From contig NZ_CANLZC010000040.1 of NCBI RefSeq assembly GCF_947495455.1, positions 1 through 45,018 of the forward strand: 45,018 bases of DNA, given 5' to 3'. Below, piece after piece: positions 17,147-26,212 of this stretch. This DNA is from an uncultured Shewanella sp. GTDB taxonomy: Bacteria > Pseudomonadota > Gammaproteobacteria > Enterobacterales > Shewanellaceae. The translations under genes and the position numbers were made by a program. The notes under the pieces are model-generated. The model was not told where the DNA came from, did not search any database, and saw nothing but the letters and a program-made list of their open reading frames with translations. Numbering within the stretch: position 1 is the first letter of the stretch; the number at the start of each line of letters is the position of its first letter.

Positions 17147-20100
17147 ATGGAAAAAACAGATAAAGATGATGTGTTGATTGGCACTCATATTGATGATGAT
17201 ATCGATGGTGGTAGTGGTAATGATGTGATCGATGGTAAAGCCGGTGATGATTATCTTATTGGTGGTAAAGGCAACGATAGTATATCCGGCCAAGAAGGCA
17301 AAGATTTCATTCTAGGCGATCAAATGTTGGCCGATCCCAGTACCCCTGTAACACCTGTTGTAGAAACAAAAGAGACAACTGCATGGGGAGTAGAACAAAG
17401 TGTCTATGACAGTGATTTAGCAATCGAAAACGGTTTAAGTCAAGTTTCGGCTAACGAGGTTGCGACTCAAAATATTGCTGTTGATCAATTTGTGAATAAC
17501 GATGGAGGACACTTTTCACTTAACCTTCACTTACCAGAGGGGAGTCCTGCACTGACGAGTAATAATGCCTTGTCAGTGAATATTATGGGAGAAGATTTAA
17601 CGGGGCAAATGGTCATTGTGGCAACGGCTTTGCTCAATGATCAAGGCGATGGCGTAATGCAGCTTGATTTTGAACTCTCTCCCGAGCAAATCAATCTAAA
17701 TGAAGATATTCAAATTCAGTTACAAACTTCTGAGCCGGATCTTGTTATTGATATTGATCGTGTTGAGTTGGTGACTCATAACATGTATGACGATGTCATA
17801 GAAGGGGGAGAAGGTGACGACGTTATTATGGGGCAGCAAGGGGAAGATACTCTCAGTGGTGGCTTGGGGGATGATCAATTAGAAGGGGGAATTAATAATG
17901 ATCACCTTTATGGTAACGAAGGTGACGACTTATTAATGGGAGGGCAAGGTGACGATGTTCTCAGTGGGGGAGTAGGAGCAGATGTACTTATGGGAGGAGA
18001 TGATGCCGATCTCCTGCAAGGAGGAGCAGGCGATGATGTCATCATGGGTGAGCTTGGTGATGATACCTTATTTGGCGGGGAAGGTAACGATCAACTCATA
18101 GGAGATGATGGAGATGATAAGTTATCAGGAGATGCGGGTCATGATCAGTTATATGGCGGCCAAGGAGATGATTTACTTGAAGGTGGCACAGGAGATGACT
18201 TTTTACAAGGGGATGAAGGTGACGATGTATTAATGGGAGGAGAAGGTGAAGATGTACTGGTGGCTGGCACTGGGATGGATCATTTATCCGGTGGCAGTGG
18301 TTCAGATACCCTTTTAGCCGGTGAAGGGGATGATCTTCTTTTAGGCGAAGAGGGAAATGATACCTTATTTGGGGAAGAAGGGAACGATCACTTAGAAGGA
18401 GGCTTAGGAAATGATGAGCTTCATGCTGGCAGTGGGGATGATGTGCTTTTGGGAGGTGAGGGAGATGATGTGTTATACGGCCTCTCTGGCAGTAATTTAT
18501 TAGATGCAGGTGATGGGCAAGATACTGTCTTTGGGGGTAAAGATAAGGATCATATTATTGCAGGCTCAGGTGATGATTTAGTTTATGCCGAAGCGGGTGA
18601 TGATACTGTATTTGGAGGGGAAGGACGCGATCAACTTTATGGTGGAGAAGGTGACAACACCATTGATGCGGGCTCAGGTGATGATGCACTTTATGCGGGC
18701 TCAGGCGATGATCATTTAATGGCGGGTGAGGGAGACGATCATATTTATTCCGGAGCTGGGGACAACATCATTGATGCGGGCTCAGGCGATGATACTGTTT
18801 ATGCTGGCAATGAGAGAGATATGATTACTGCTGGCATGGGAGATGATGTGGTTTATGCCGAAGGTGGGCAAGACAATATCGATGGGGGCAGTGGAGATGA
18901 TTTGATTTATGCAGGCGCACAAGACGACATTGTCGAGGGGGGAAGTGGTGATGATACCCTTTTTGGTGATGATGGTGATGATGTGATATCGGGGGGAGTG
19001 GGGCAAGATATTTTATTTGGAGGGGCAGGAGACGATACGTTAACAGGTGGACTGGGTGACGATGAGATCAGAGCCGGAGAAGGGAATGATGAATTATATT
19101 CTGGCAGTGGGAATAACCTACTCGATGGTGGCAGCGGTGATGATGTACTAATGGCCCAAGAGGGAGATGACGTGCTATTAGGTGGGGGGGGCAATGATGA
19201 GATTTTTGCTGCCGGCGGCAGCGATACCATAGATGCGGGAGCGGGAGATGATATTGTCGAAACGGGCTTGGGAGATGATGTGGCCTTTGCGGGAGGTGGG
19301 AATGATATTGTTAAAGGAGAGATGGGGAATGATCAATTGTTTGGCGGCGGTGGTGATGATGTACTGTTGGGCGGGGAAGGTAACGACAGTCTTTATGGGG
19401 GAGATAATGAAGACCACTTAGTCTCTGGTATAGGGGATGATTTACTCGACGGTGGCAGTGGCAATGATGTACTGGAAGGAGAAGAAGGAGCGGATAGGTT
19501 AATTGGCGGAAGTGGTGCTGATTTACTCTATGGTGGGAAGGATGACGATCTTCTATCTGGTGATGGCGGTAATGATAGTTTGTTTGGTGAAGAAGGTGAC
19601 GATAGTCTTTATGCAGGAGCGGGTGACGATATTTTATTAGGAGGTCAAGGGAATGATTTACTCTATGGTGGAGAGGGGAATGATGAATTAATAGGGGGTG
19701 AAGGTTATGACGAATTATATGGTGAAGGTGGAAATGACACCTTACGGGCAGAGGACGAATTAGGGCTACTGTCTGGTGGAGAAGGACACGATACGTTAAT
19801 CGGTGGAAGTGCGAATGATGTGCTTTATGGTGATGGAGGAAATGACACTATTACCGCAGCAGAAGGAGATAACTTAGTGTCTGGAGGCCGCGGTGACGAT
19901 GTGATTTCTGCTGGCAGTGGTCAAGATATTATTTTTGCGGGCAGTGGTGATGATGAAATCGTGTCTGGTAGCGGTGACGATCGTGTCTTTGGTGAGGCTG
20001 GCGATAACACTATCTCCACAGGGCAAGGCAGTGATGAGATTTATGGTGGTATTGGATCAGACACAGTTTATGCCGGAGAGGATGCCGATATAGTGTATGG

Positions 20101-22495
20101 CGGTGAAGGCAATGATCACCTTTTTGGACAAGTTGGAGATGACTTTCTTGATGGGGGATTGGGTAAAGATACCATTAGTGGTGGAGAAGGTGATGATACC
20201 GCCTTTGGCGCTGGTGGAGATGATGTTATAGCGGGAAATGAAGGGAAAGATAGCCTCTTTGGTGGCGAAGGGGCTGATACCGTTTCGGGTGGAGAAGGGG
20301 ATGATCGACTCTTTGGAGAGTCAGGGAATGACACGCTAGTGGGAGGAATGGGGCAAGATGAGCTATATGGCGGTGAGGGAGATGATAAGCTGCAAGGCAA
20401 TGAAGGTGATGATTTGTTATACAGTGGTAGCGGCCATGATGAAGTGCTAGCGGGTGAGGGGGCCGATATTGTTGATGCTGGCACGGGTGATGATCGCGTG
20501 AAAGGTGAAGCGGGTGATGATGTGATCTTTGGTGGTGAGGGCCAGGATGAACTATCAGGCGGGCAAGGTAGTGATAAATTATTTGCAGGTGACGGTAATG
20601 ATACCTTAGATGGCGGAGAAGGTAATGATGAATTACATGCACAAAGTGGTGACAACCTTTTAAAAGGGGGGGCTGGAGACGATACGCTTTATGCAGGAGT
20701 GGGTGATGATACCTTGGAGGGAGGGGAAGGAGAAGATCGCTTAGAAGCTTTAATTGGTGATAACCAATTATTCGGTGGCGCGGGTGATGATAGCTTAGTG
20801 GCAGGGGCTGGCAATGATGTGCTTTTCGGTGATGAAGGCGATGATGTACTTGATGCAGGCGATGGCGATAACCAATTATCAGGGGGTAGCGGTGATGATA
20901 GCTTAGTGGCTGGGGCTGGCAATGATGTGCTTTTTGGTGATGAAGGCGATGATGTCCTTAATGCAGGCGATGGCGATAATCAATTATCCGGCGGGAGTGG
21001 TCATGATACTTTAATGGCAGGTGCTGGCAATGATGCGCTTTTTGGTGATGAAGGCGATGATGTCCTTAATGCAGGTGATGGCGATAACCAGTTATCTGGC
21101 GGGAGTGGCCATGATACTTTAATGGCTGGGGCTGGCAATGATGTGCTCTCGGGGGATGATGGTGACGATGTACTCGATGCAGGTGGCGGTAATAATCAGT
21201 TATCAGGCGGCGCGGGTGATGATAGCTTAGTGGCAGGTTTGGGCAATGATGCGCTATCGGGTGATGAAGGCGACGATGTCCTTAATGCAGGCGATGGCGA
21301 TAATCAGTTATCGGGCGGCGATGGAAATGATAGCTTAGTGGCAGGTGCTGGCAATGATGTGCTTTTTGGTGATGAAGGCGATGATGTACTCGATGCAGGC
21401 GATGGGGATAATCAGTTATCCGGCGGCGATGGTAATGATAGTTTAGTTGCAGGGGCTGGCAATGATGTGCTATCGGGTGATGAAGGCGACGATGTTCTTA
21501 ATGCAGGCGATGGCGATAACCAATTATCTGGCGGCCTTGGTGATGATAGTCTCACATCAGGTAGAGGCAGTGATTTTTTAGAAGGTGGCTTAGGTGATGA
21601 TAGGTTAAATGCAGGGGGGGGAAGTGACTTATTATTTGGAGGAGAAGGACAAGATACTCTAAAAGGAGGAAGTGGTAATGATCAATTATTTGGGGAAGCG
21701 GGTCATGATCAATTATCAGGGGATGGAGGGAGCGATGAACTTTATGGCGGTGAAGGTGATGATAAGCTACTAGGAGGAGGAGGAAGCGATCAGTTATTTG
21801 GGAATGAAGGCCGTGATAACTTGCAAGGTCAATCAGGTAATGACTCGTTATTTGCAGGTGAGGGGGCTGATGTATTAGATGGGGGAAGTGGTAACGATGA
21901 ACTTTACGGCGGAGCGGGTGATGACCTTTTAGTTGGTGGTTCTGGGGTTGATACTCTTTTCGGTGGTGATGGTGATGATATCCTCATGTTTGATCGCAGT
22001 GATTTTGGTGAAAATGCAATGGGAGAAATGGATAGCTCAACTTTTCGTTATGATGGCGGGAGTGGATTTGATGTTGTCCAAGTCTCTGATCTTGATGATA
22101 AGGTGATTGATATGAGAGGAGGGGCCATTCAAAATGTGGAAGCCTTTATTGTTGATGATGATGTTGATGACGTTCAACTTATGTTGTCATTGGATAAAAT
22201 TTATCAAGAAGGGACAAATACACATTTACAAAATGAAGGAGAAGTCACGACAGAAAGTAATTTTCTGGTCGTCGGAAGTGGTCATTTAAATGTGTCTGGT
22301 GATCATTGGAGTCAGTCTGAGTCTATGTTACCCAGTCAAGCGTTAGATCAAGATTTAAAAGAGCGATATGAGTCTGAAGGTGTGGATATCGATCAGCTTC
22401 AAGGTTTTGTTTTCTCTAGTGAAGAAGGTGATGTTGTCATATGGAGTGATTTAGATGCAGGCAATATTGCGTTCAATGATGATCAACTAAGTTAG
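17147..22495 (+). CDS. Giant RTX calcium-binding protein, type I secretion substrate
   Basis: The 1782-residue acidic protein lacks an N-terminal signal peptide. Residues about 12-60 are RTX nonapeptides. Residues about 75-215 form a non-repeat domain that looks beta-rich (FSLNLHLPEGSPAL ... VIDIDRVELVTH). About residues 217-1615 are almost uninterrupted GGxGxDxLx repeats, roughly 150 by length. The C-terminal 165 residues, ending VVIWSDLDAGNIAFNDDQLS, would hold the secretion signal. No protease, lipase or adhesin domain is recognisable, so it may be a structural matrix, S-layer-like or surface protein folding in calcium. AGGAG precedes the ATG, and it directly follows its ABC and HlyD partners. 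Part of the array is nearly identical at DNA level. Confidence 0.93.
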   Translation: MEKTDKDDVLIGTHIDDDIDGGSGNDVIDGKAGDDYLIGGKGNDSISGQEGKDFILGDQMLADPSTPVTPVVETKETTAWGVEQSVYDSDLAIENGLSQVSANEVATQNIAVDQFVNNDGGHFSLNLHLPEGSPALTSNNALSVNIMGEDLTGQMVIVATALLNDQGDGVMQLDFELSPEQINLNEDIQIQLQTSEPDLVIDIDRVELVTHNMYDDVIEGGEGDDVIMGQQGEDTLSGGLGDDQLEGGINNDHLYGNEGDDLLMGGQGDDVLSGGVGADVLMGGDDADLLQGGAGDDVIMGELGDDTLFGGEGNDQLIGDDGDDKLSGDAGHDQLYGGQGDDLLEGGTGDDFLQGDEGDDVLMGGEGEDVLVAGTGMDHLSGGSGSDTLLAGEGDDLLLGEEGNDTLFGEEGNDHLEGGLGNDELHAGSGDDVLLGGEGDDVLYGLSGSNLLDAGDGQDTVFGGKDKDHIIAGSGDDLVYAEAGDDTVFGGEGRDQLYGGEGDNTIDAGSGDDALYAGSGDDHLMAGEGDDHIYSGAGDNIIDAGSGDDTVYAGNERDMITAGMGDDVVYAEGGQDNIDGGSGDDLIYAGAQDDIVEGGSGDDTLFGDDGDDVISGGVGQDILFGGAGDDTLTGGLGDDEIRAGEGNDELYSGSGNNLLDGGSGDDVLMAQEGDDVLLGGGGNDEIFAAGGSDTIDAGAGDDIVETGLGDDVAFAGGGNDIVKGEMGNDQLFGGGGDDVLLGGEGNDSLYGGDNEDHLVSGIGDDLLDGGSGNDVLEGEEGADRLIGGSGADLLYGGKDDDLLSGDGGNDSLFGEEGDDSLYAGAGDDILLGGQGNDLLYGGEGNDELIGGEGYDELYGEGGNDTLRAEDELGLLSGGEGHDTLIGGSANDVLYGDGGNDTITAAEGDNLVSGGRGDDVISAGSGQDIIFAGSGDDEIVSGSGDDRVFGEAGDNTISTGQGSDEIYGGIGSDTVYAGEDADIVYGGEGNDHLFGQVGDDFLDGGLGKDTISGGEGDDTAFGAGGDDVIAGNEGKDSLFGGEGADTVSGGEGDDRLFGESGNDTLVGGMGQDELYGGEGDDKLQGNEGDDLLYSGSGHDEVLAGEGADIVDAGTGDDRVKGEAGDDVIFGGEGQDELSGGQGSDKLFAGDGNDTLDGGEGNDELHAQSGDNLLKGGAGDDTLYAGVGDDTLEGGEGEDRLEALIGDNQLFGGAGDDSLVAGAGNDVLFGDEGDDVLDAGDGDNQLSGGSGDDSLVAGAGNDVLFGDEGDDVLNAGDGDNQLSGGSGHDTLMAGAGNDALFGDEGDDVLNAGDGDNQLSGGSGHDTLMAGAGNDVLSGDDGDDVLDAGGGNNQLSGGAGDDSLVAGLGNDALSGDEGDDVLNAGDGDNQLSGGDGNDSLVAGAGNDVLFGDEGDDVLDAGDGDNQLSGGDGNDSLVAGAGNDVLSGDEGDDVLNAGDGDNQLSGGLGDDSLTSGRGSDFLEGGLGDDRLNAGGGSDLLFGGEGQDTLKGGSGNDQLFGEAGHDQLSGDGGSDELYGGEGDDKLLGGGGSDQLFGNEGRDNLQGQSGNDSLFAGEGADVLDGGSGNDELYGGAGDDLLVGGSGVDTLFGGDGDDILMFDRSDFGENAMGEMDSSTFRYDGGSGFDVVQVSDLDDKVIDMRGGAIQNVEAFIVDDDVDDVQLMLSLDKIYQEGTNTHLQNEGEVTTESNFLVVGSGHLNVSGDHWSQSESMLPSQALDQDLKERYESEGVDIDQLQGFVFSSEEGDVVIWSDLDAGNIAFNDDQLS
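20755..21545 (+). repeat. 108-bp tandem repeat array inside the RTX gene
   Basis: About seven and a half units of 36 residues (four RTX nonapeptides each) recur with 108-bp periodicity. The phrase DNQLSGG or a close variant appears eight times, NDVLFGDEGDDVL or a variant seven times. The units are far more alike in DNA than the rest of the gene, pointing to recent duplication or gene conversion, so unit number may vary between strains. Confidence 0.85.
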
Positions 22496-22969
22496 TTTAA
22501 AGAAAAGGCAATAAGCATTTTTGTCTTTTTAAAAGAGTGCGTCTTGAGTTAGGCACTTTTACGCACTCTGAAAACAAGCATCTTGAAATCTCACGGGTAT
22601 CACATGCATCATTTTTAGCATTTTTAAGCTCTCTAATTCTTTTGTTTGAATTTAATGCTAAAGGGTTAGTACTTTAGTTTTTGTTGCAATAATTAAAAAC
22701 AGTGAAGATGATTGAACTGATTTAATACTAATAGGTTATACCATATTAAGGGTTAATTCAGGAAGGGAAGATTATTGGTTTTAGGAAGCAAACGATTAAA
22801 AATAAGGCCGTATTGGAGCATGATGACATTGTCAATGAAGTGATAAAGTCGGCCTAAGCTTGTTGAAATAAGGATTCATTACTAGAATTTTATCAGTAAA
22901 AGGATTTATTAGTGTTGATGTTCGTATTTTTTACGTAGTCAACCAAGATAACTTGGACTGACATTTAAT
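22496..22969 (+). other. 474-bp non-coding region between the RTX and polysaccharide units
   Basis: AGAGTGCGT (22534-22542) pairs perfectly with ACGCACTCT (22561-22569), an inverted repeat 39 bases after the RTX stop. It has an 18-base loop and no T-run, so it is only a weak terminator candidate. TTGTTG-N17-TAGAAT at 22860-22888 is a possible housekeeping promoter about 80 bases before the next gene. A 35-codon stop-free stretch ends in TAA at 22857 without a start codon. Nothing else is recognisable. Confidence 0.35.
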
Positions 22970-24229
22970 ATGAAGACTATTTTACTGGTTGAAGATACAA
23001 AAGTCTTATTGATGATCATTAAGAAGAAACTCACTTCTCGAGGTTATGATGTCATTACGGCCATGGATGGTAATGAAGCACTCCTTCGTTTGCAAGAATA
23101 TCCTGATATTCAAATGGTGTTGAGTGATTGGATTATGCCTGAGTGTGATGGCATTGAATTATGTCAGCAAGTAAAATCCTCAAAATACTCACGTTATATC
23201 TTTTTTATTTTGTTATCGGCAAGAGATGATCAAGACTCCATCATTGAAGGCATTAATGCTGGGGCTGATGATTTCATTGCGAAAGACACCGATATTGAAG
23301 AGCTCGATGCGCGATTAAAAGCAGGCTTTCGTACACTGGCACTACACAATGAACTGGTGTCTAAAAATACAGAACTCGATTCCGCTTATGCCACAATCAA
23401 ACAAGATTTAGAGGCCGCAGGAGAGTTCATTAAACGCTTATTACCTAGCGATCCTCATTTTGCCAGAGCAGAATTAAATTATGTTTCTATTCCCAGTGCG
23501 CAAATTGGCGGCGATATGTTGGGTTGCATGCAACTTGATGAAAATAACATAGGGATTTATTTGTTTGATGTTGCAGGGCATGGAGTCTCTTCTGCACTGA
23601 TGTCTTTTTCTATACAGCAAAGTATCAATGTGGGTACCGATAACGCTTCTTTGGTGAGGCAAAAAACGGACAAACCCCCTTATTATAAAATTACCTCACC
23701 TTGTCAGGTAATACAGCAACTCAATGAATTGTACTTGAGCCAAGAGGGCAGCGATCTTTATTTTACTATGGTGTATGCCATTTTAAATACGCAAACTGGC
23801 CTGCTTTCTTATGCTTTTGCGGGCCATCCTCCATTAGTCTGGGTGCAACATAGTCAAGAACAAGCGGTTTTTGTGGAGCAAGACAGTTATGTCGTCGGTG
23901 TATTTGATTTTGCAGATTATACCACTCGAACCATAGAGTTAACTGCTGGGGATAAAATTTGGCTCTACTCTGATGGGATCACAGAAGCCGAAAAAGATCG
24001 TCGTCAGTTTTCTGAAGCAAGGCTGAAAGAACTCATTTTTGAAATACGAGAGCAACCTACCTCTATGCAAGCCAATACTGTTATTAATGAAGTGAGGCAG
24101 TGGCAAGGTAAAGAGCAGTTCGATGATGATGTGAGTGTGTTGGTATTTGAATGGAAAGGTTACCCAGAAGGAGATGAACAATGCAATACGAACTCATTGA
24201 AGAAAACAAATACACAGTACTTCAAATAA
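22970..24229 (+). CDS. Response regulator with PP2C/SpoIIE phosphatase output (RsbU-like)
   Basis: Residues 1-120 are a complete receiver domain: acidic pair in LVEDT, phosphoacceptor D53 in LSDWIMPE, S83 and K105. A linker helix (about 125-160) leads to a PP2C-type phosphatase with metal motifs GGDML (180-184), FDVAGHG (199-205), YSDGITEAE and FDDDVSVLVF. In partner-switch systems such proteins dephosphorylate a STAS antagonist when the receiver is phosphorylated. The antagonist gene starts 49 bp before this one ends, so the last 16 residues are encoded over it and translation is probably coupled. No sensor kinase is encoded nearby. Comparable regulators are Shewanella CrsR and Pseudomonas HsbR. 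Confidence 0.92.
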   Translation: MKTILLVEDTKVLLMIIKKKLTSRGYDVITAMDGNEALLRLQEYPDIQMVLSDWIMPECDGIELCQQVKSSKYSRYIFFILLSARDDQDSIIEGINAGADDFIAKDTDIEELDARLKAGFRTLALHNELVSKNTELDSAYATIKQDLEAAGEFIKRLLPSDPHFARAELNYVSIPSAQIGGDMLGCMQLDENNIGIYLFDVAGHGVSSALMSFSIQQSINVGTDNASLVRQKTDKPPYYKITSPCQVIQQLNELYLSQEGSDLYFTMVYAILNTQTGLLSYAFAGHPPLVWVQHSQEQAVFVEQDSYVVGVFDFADYTTRTIELTAGDKIWLYSDGITEAEKDRRQFSEARLKELIFEIREQPTSMQANTVINEVRQWQGKEQFDDDVSVLVFEWKGYPEGDEQCNTNSLKKTNTQYFK

Positions 24230-24510
24230 ATGAAGACAGGTTTGATGCCAAATTAGCGCCGGCCTTTCGAAATGAAATCGATTTGGTCAAAGGAAATATT
24301 GCGGAACATTTAGTGCTGGATTTAGGTCAAGTGCGCTTCATGGATAGCAGTGGACTGGGGGCAGTAATGGGGGTGTATAAACTCTTACGTAATACGAAAA
24401 TCAGTATTGTTAATCCACAAAAGTCAGTGCAAGAATTGCTGAAATTAACCCGTATCGATAAGTTAATTTTAAGCCATGCAACGGTGGAAGAGGCAACGTC
24501 CGGTCAATAG
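24181..24510 (+). CDS. STAS-domain anti-anti-sigma factor-like antagonist (RsbV/SpoIIAA-like)
   Basis: This 109-residue single STAS domain has the phosphorylation motif FMDSSGLGAVMG (DSSGLG at 55-60) used by SpoIIAA and RsbV, and the usual strand-helix order. AAGGAG lies about eight bases before the ATG. It should be phosphorylated by the RsbW-like ATPase at 25742 and dephosphorylated by the upstream phosphatase. Which protein the free form engages is unknown: it could be a sigma factor encoded elsewhere or, by analogy with Vibrio SypA, a post-translational control point for polysaccharide production. Confidence 0.93.
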   Translation: MQYELIEENKYTVLQINEDRFDAKLAPAFRNEIDLVKGNIAEHLVLDLGQVRFMDSSGLGAVMGVYKLLRNTKISIVNPQKSVQELLKLTRIDKLILSHATVEEATSGQ

Positions 24511-24521
24511 AGGGTAGGTGG

Positions 24522-25712
24522 ATGAAAGGAATGATCTTGGCAGCAGGTAAGGGCACACGTATTCGGCCTATTTCTCATATGATCCCAAAACCTATGATCC
24601 CTATTTTGGGTAAACCTGTTATGGAATCGATGATCCAACTTTTTGCGAAACATGGTATCGATAAAGTGGTGATAAACACGAGTCATTTGGCTGAGAATAT
24701 CGAAAATTATTTTGGAGATGGGCATCATTTTAATGTGCAACTGTCTTACTCCTATGAAGTAACGGAGCAAGATGGGGAGTATGTCACTCAAGCCATAGGC
24801 TCTGCCGGGGGGATGAAGAAAATTCAAGATTTTTCGGGATTCTTTGATACGACTTTTGTGGTGGTGTGCGGCGATGCTTGGATTGATTTGGATTTAAAAC
24901 AAGCGGTGAAGCATCACAAACAATTTGGTGGAATAGCAACCATTATTACAAAAGAAGTGCCTATGGAGGAAGTGAGTCAATACGGGGTTGTGGTGACCGA
25001 CAAACATGGCTTAGTTTCTCAATTTCAAGAAAAACCTGAAAAAGAGAAAGCACTATCTAATCAAGTGAATACGGGAATTTATATTTTTGAGCCTGCTATT
25101 TTTGATTTTATTCCTTCTCATACTGAGTTTGATATTGGAGGGGATTTATTTCCTTTATTAGTCGAAAAAGCCATTGATTTTTATGCGGTCAATATGGATT
25201 TTCAATGGTTAGATGTGGGGAAAGTGAATGATATTTGGTCCGTTACCAGTGATATTTTAAATGGAAAGGTTAAAGGCTATCCTATTCCTGGCACCCAAGT
25301 TTTGCCGGGTGTGTGGGTGGGGATTAATACTGTAATAGACATTGAACAGTGTCAGATCACTCCGCCGGTGATTATTAGTAATGGATGTGAGATTGGCAAT
25401 GGCGCAACGCTAATTGGTCCAGCCGTGATCGGTGCAAATTGTAAAATAGATTCAAACGCCTTAGTGAGCAATACCCTTATTTGTGATTATATACATATTG
25501 CAGATGAAGCCTATGTTGTGAATAAAACCATGTTTGGTGATTACTTACTGGGACATGATGGTTATACACAGTTATTAGAGCACAGTGATTATATTCATAT
25601 TTTGAAAGATAGACGTTTATCTAAATTCGTATCTAAGATAGAGCAGAGTGTGGATGTTTTTACGGAGCTTGCGCCGAAAATTAAGCAATCTAAAGTGCAA
25701 CCTGTCAAATAA
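24522..25712 (+). CDS. Sugar-phosphate nucleotidyltransferase with left-handed beta-helix tail
   Basis: The 396-residue enzyme begins with the nucleotidyltransferase signature LAAGKGTRIRPISHMIPKP followed by MIPILGKPVMESMI. Its GT-A-like domain (about 1-240) contains VVCGDAWIDLD for metal binding and EKPEKE for sugar contact. Residues about 255-350 form hexapeptide repeats (VIISNGCEIGNGATLIGPAV). This is the GMPP/GlmU/RffH superfamily; GDP-mannose or another NDP-hexose is the likely product, but the sugar and base cannot be decided by eye. It sits between the STAS and kinase genes, so precursor supply and regulation share the transcript. The start ATG follows GAGGGTAGGTGG. Confidence 0.87.
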   Translation: MKGMILAAGKGTRIRPISHMIPKPMIPILGKPVMESMIQLFAKHGIDKVVINTSHLAENIENYFGDGHHFNVQLSYSYEVTEQDGEYVTQAIGSAGGMKKIQDFSGFFDTTFVVVCGDAWIDLDLKQAVKHHKQFGGIATIITKEVPMEEVSQYGVVVTDKHGLVSQFQEKPEKEKALSNQVNTGIYIFEPAIFDFIPSHTEFDIGGDLFPLLVEKAIDFYAVNMDFQWLDVGKVNDIWSVTSDILNGKVKGYPIPGTQVLPGVWVGINTVIDIEQCQITPPVIISNGCEIGNGATLIGPAVIGANCKIDSNALVSNTLICDYIHIADEAYVVNKTMFGDYLLGHDGYTQLLEHSDYIHILKDRRLSKFVSKIEQSVDVFTELAPKIKQSKVQPVK

Positions 25713-25741
25713 GTACAGCTTGTAAAATAAAAGGATGTCAT

Positions 25742-26212
25742 ATGTCGGTATTAAAGGGATTTAATCGAAGTTACCTCAGCTGTTTAGAGACTTCACGAGA
25801 AGTCTCTGCCGATATTACTCCTTTTTGGCATGAATTGAATCTAGCTGAAGAGCTTATTTGTCAAATGGAATTATGTTTAGTTGAAATTGTCAATAATGTG
25901 TTTGAACATTCCTATCAAAGTGTCGAAGGCGATAAGGTAGAAATCGAGTCTTATTGTGAGGACGGTGGCCTTACTTTAGTGGTTAAAATCTCTGATTATG
26001 GCATAGCCATGCCGGCAGATTTATTAGCCAATAAATTAAAGGAAGACTTTGTTGTTCCCGATCCTGATGATCCTGAAACTTGGACGGTAAGTAATAGAGG
26101 CTTGAGGATTGTTCAGGAGTTGACGGATAAAACGGAGTATATGACAGAAACGGGCCGCAATACGCTAACCTTATTTCGCTCTACACAAGAGTTAAGTGAG
26201 TTAAGCGGATGA
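25742..26212 (+). CDS. RsbW-like ATP-binding anti-sigma/serine kinase
   Basis: This 156-residue GHKL ATPase has the N box (ELCLVEIVNNVFEHSY), the G1 box (ISDYGIAMP, D-x-G-x-A/G) and the G2 box (NRGLRIVQELTD), then ends with TLTLFRS. Size and motifs match RsbW/SpoIIAB serine kinases that phosphorylate STAS antagonists. Together with the STAS and PP2C genes it makes a full three-part partner switch. The ATG is preceded by AAAGGA, and its stop overlaps the start of the GH2-like gene as ATGA, linking its translation to the structural genes. The protein it sequesters is not evident here. Confidence 0.9.
   Translation: MSVLKGFNRSYLSCLETSREVSADITPFWHELNLAEELICQMELCLVEIVNNVFEHSYQSVEGDKVEIESYCEDGGLTLVVKISDYGIAMPADLLANKLKEDFVVPDPDDPETWTVSNRGLRIVQELTDKTEYMTETGRNTLTLFRSTQELSELSG

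Noticed and set aside
18782..20922. Several long open frames on the minus strand opposite the RTX gene, with Ser/Pro-rich products
   Set aside because: They are mirror products of the GGxGxDxLx codon pattern; composition is extremely biased and there are no ribosome sites.
17800..21950. Regularly spaced short repeats suggesting a CRISPR-like array
   Set aside because: The periodicity is 27 bp or its multiples and encodes RTX nonapeptides in a single open frame; there are no unique spacers.
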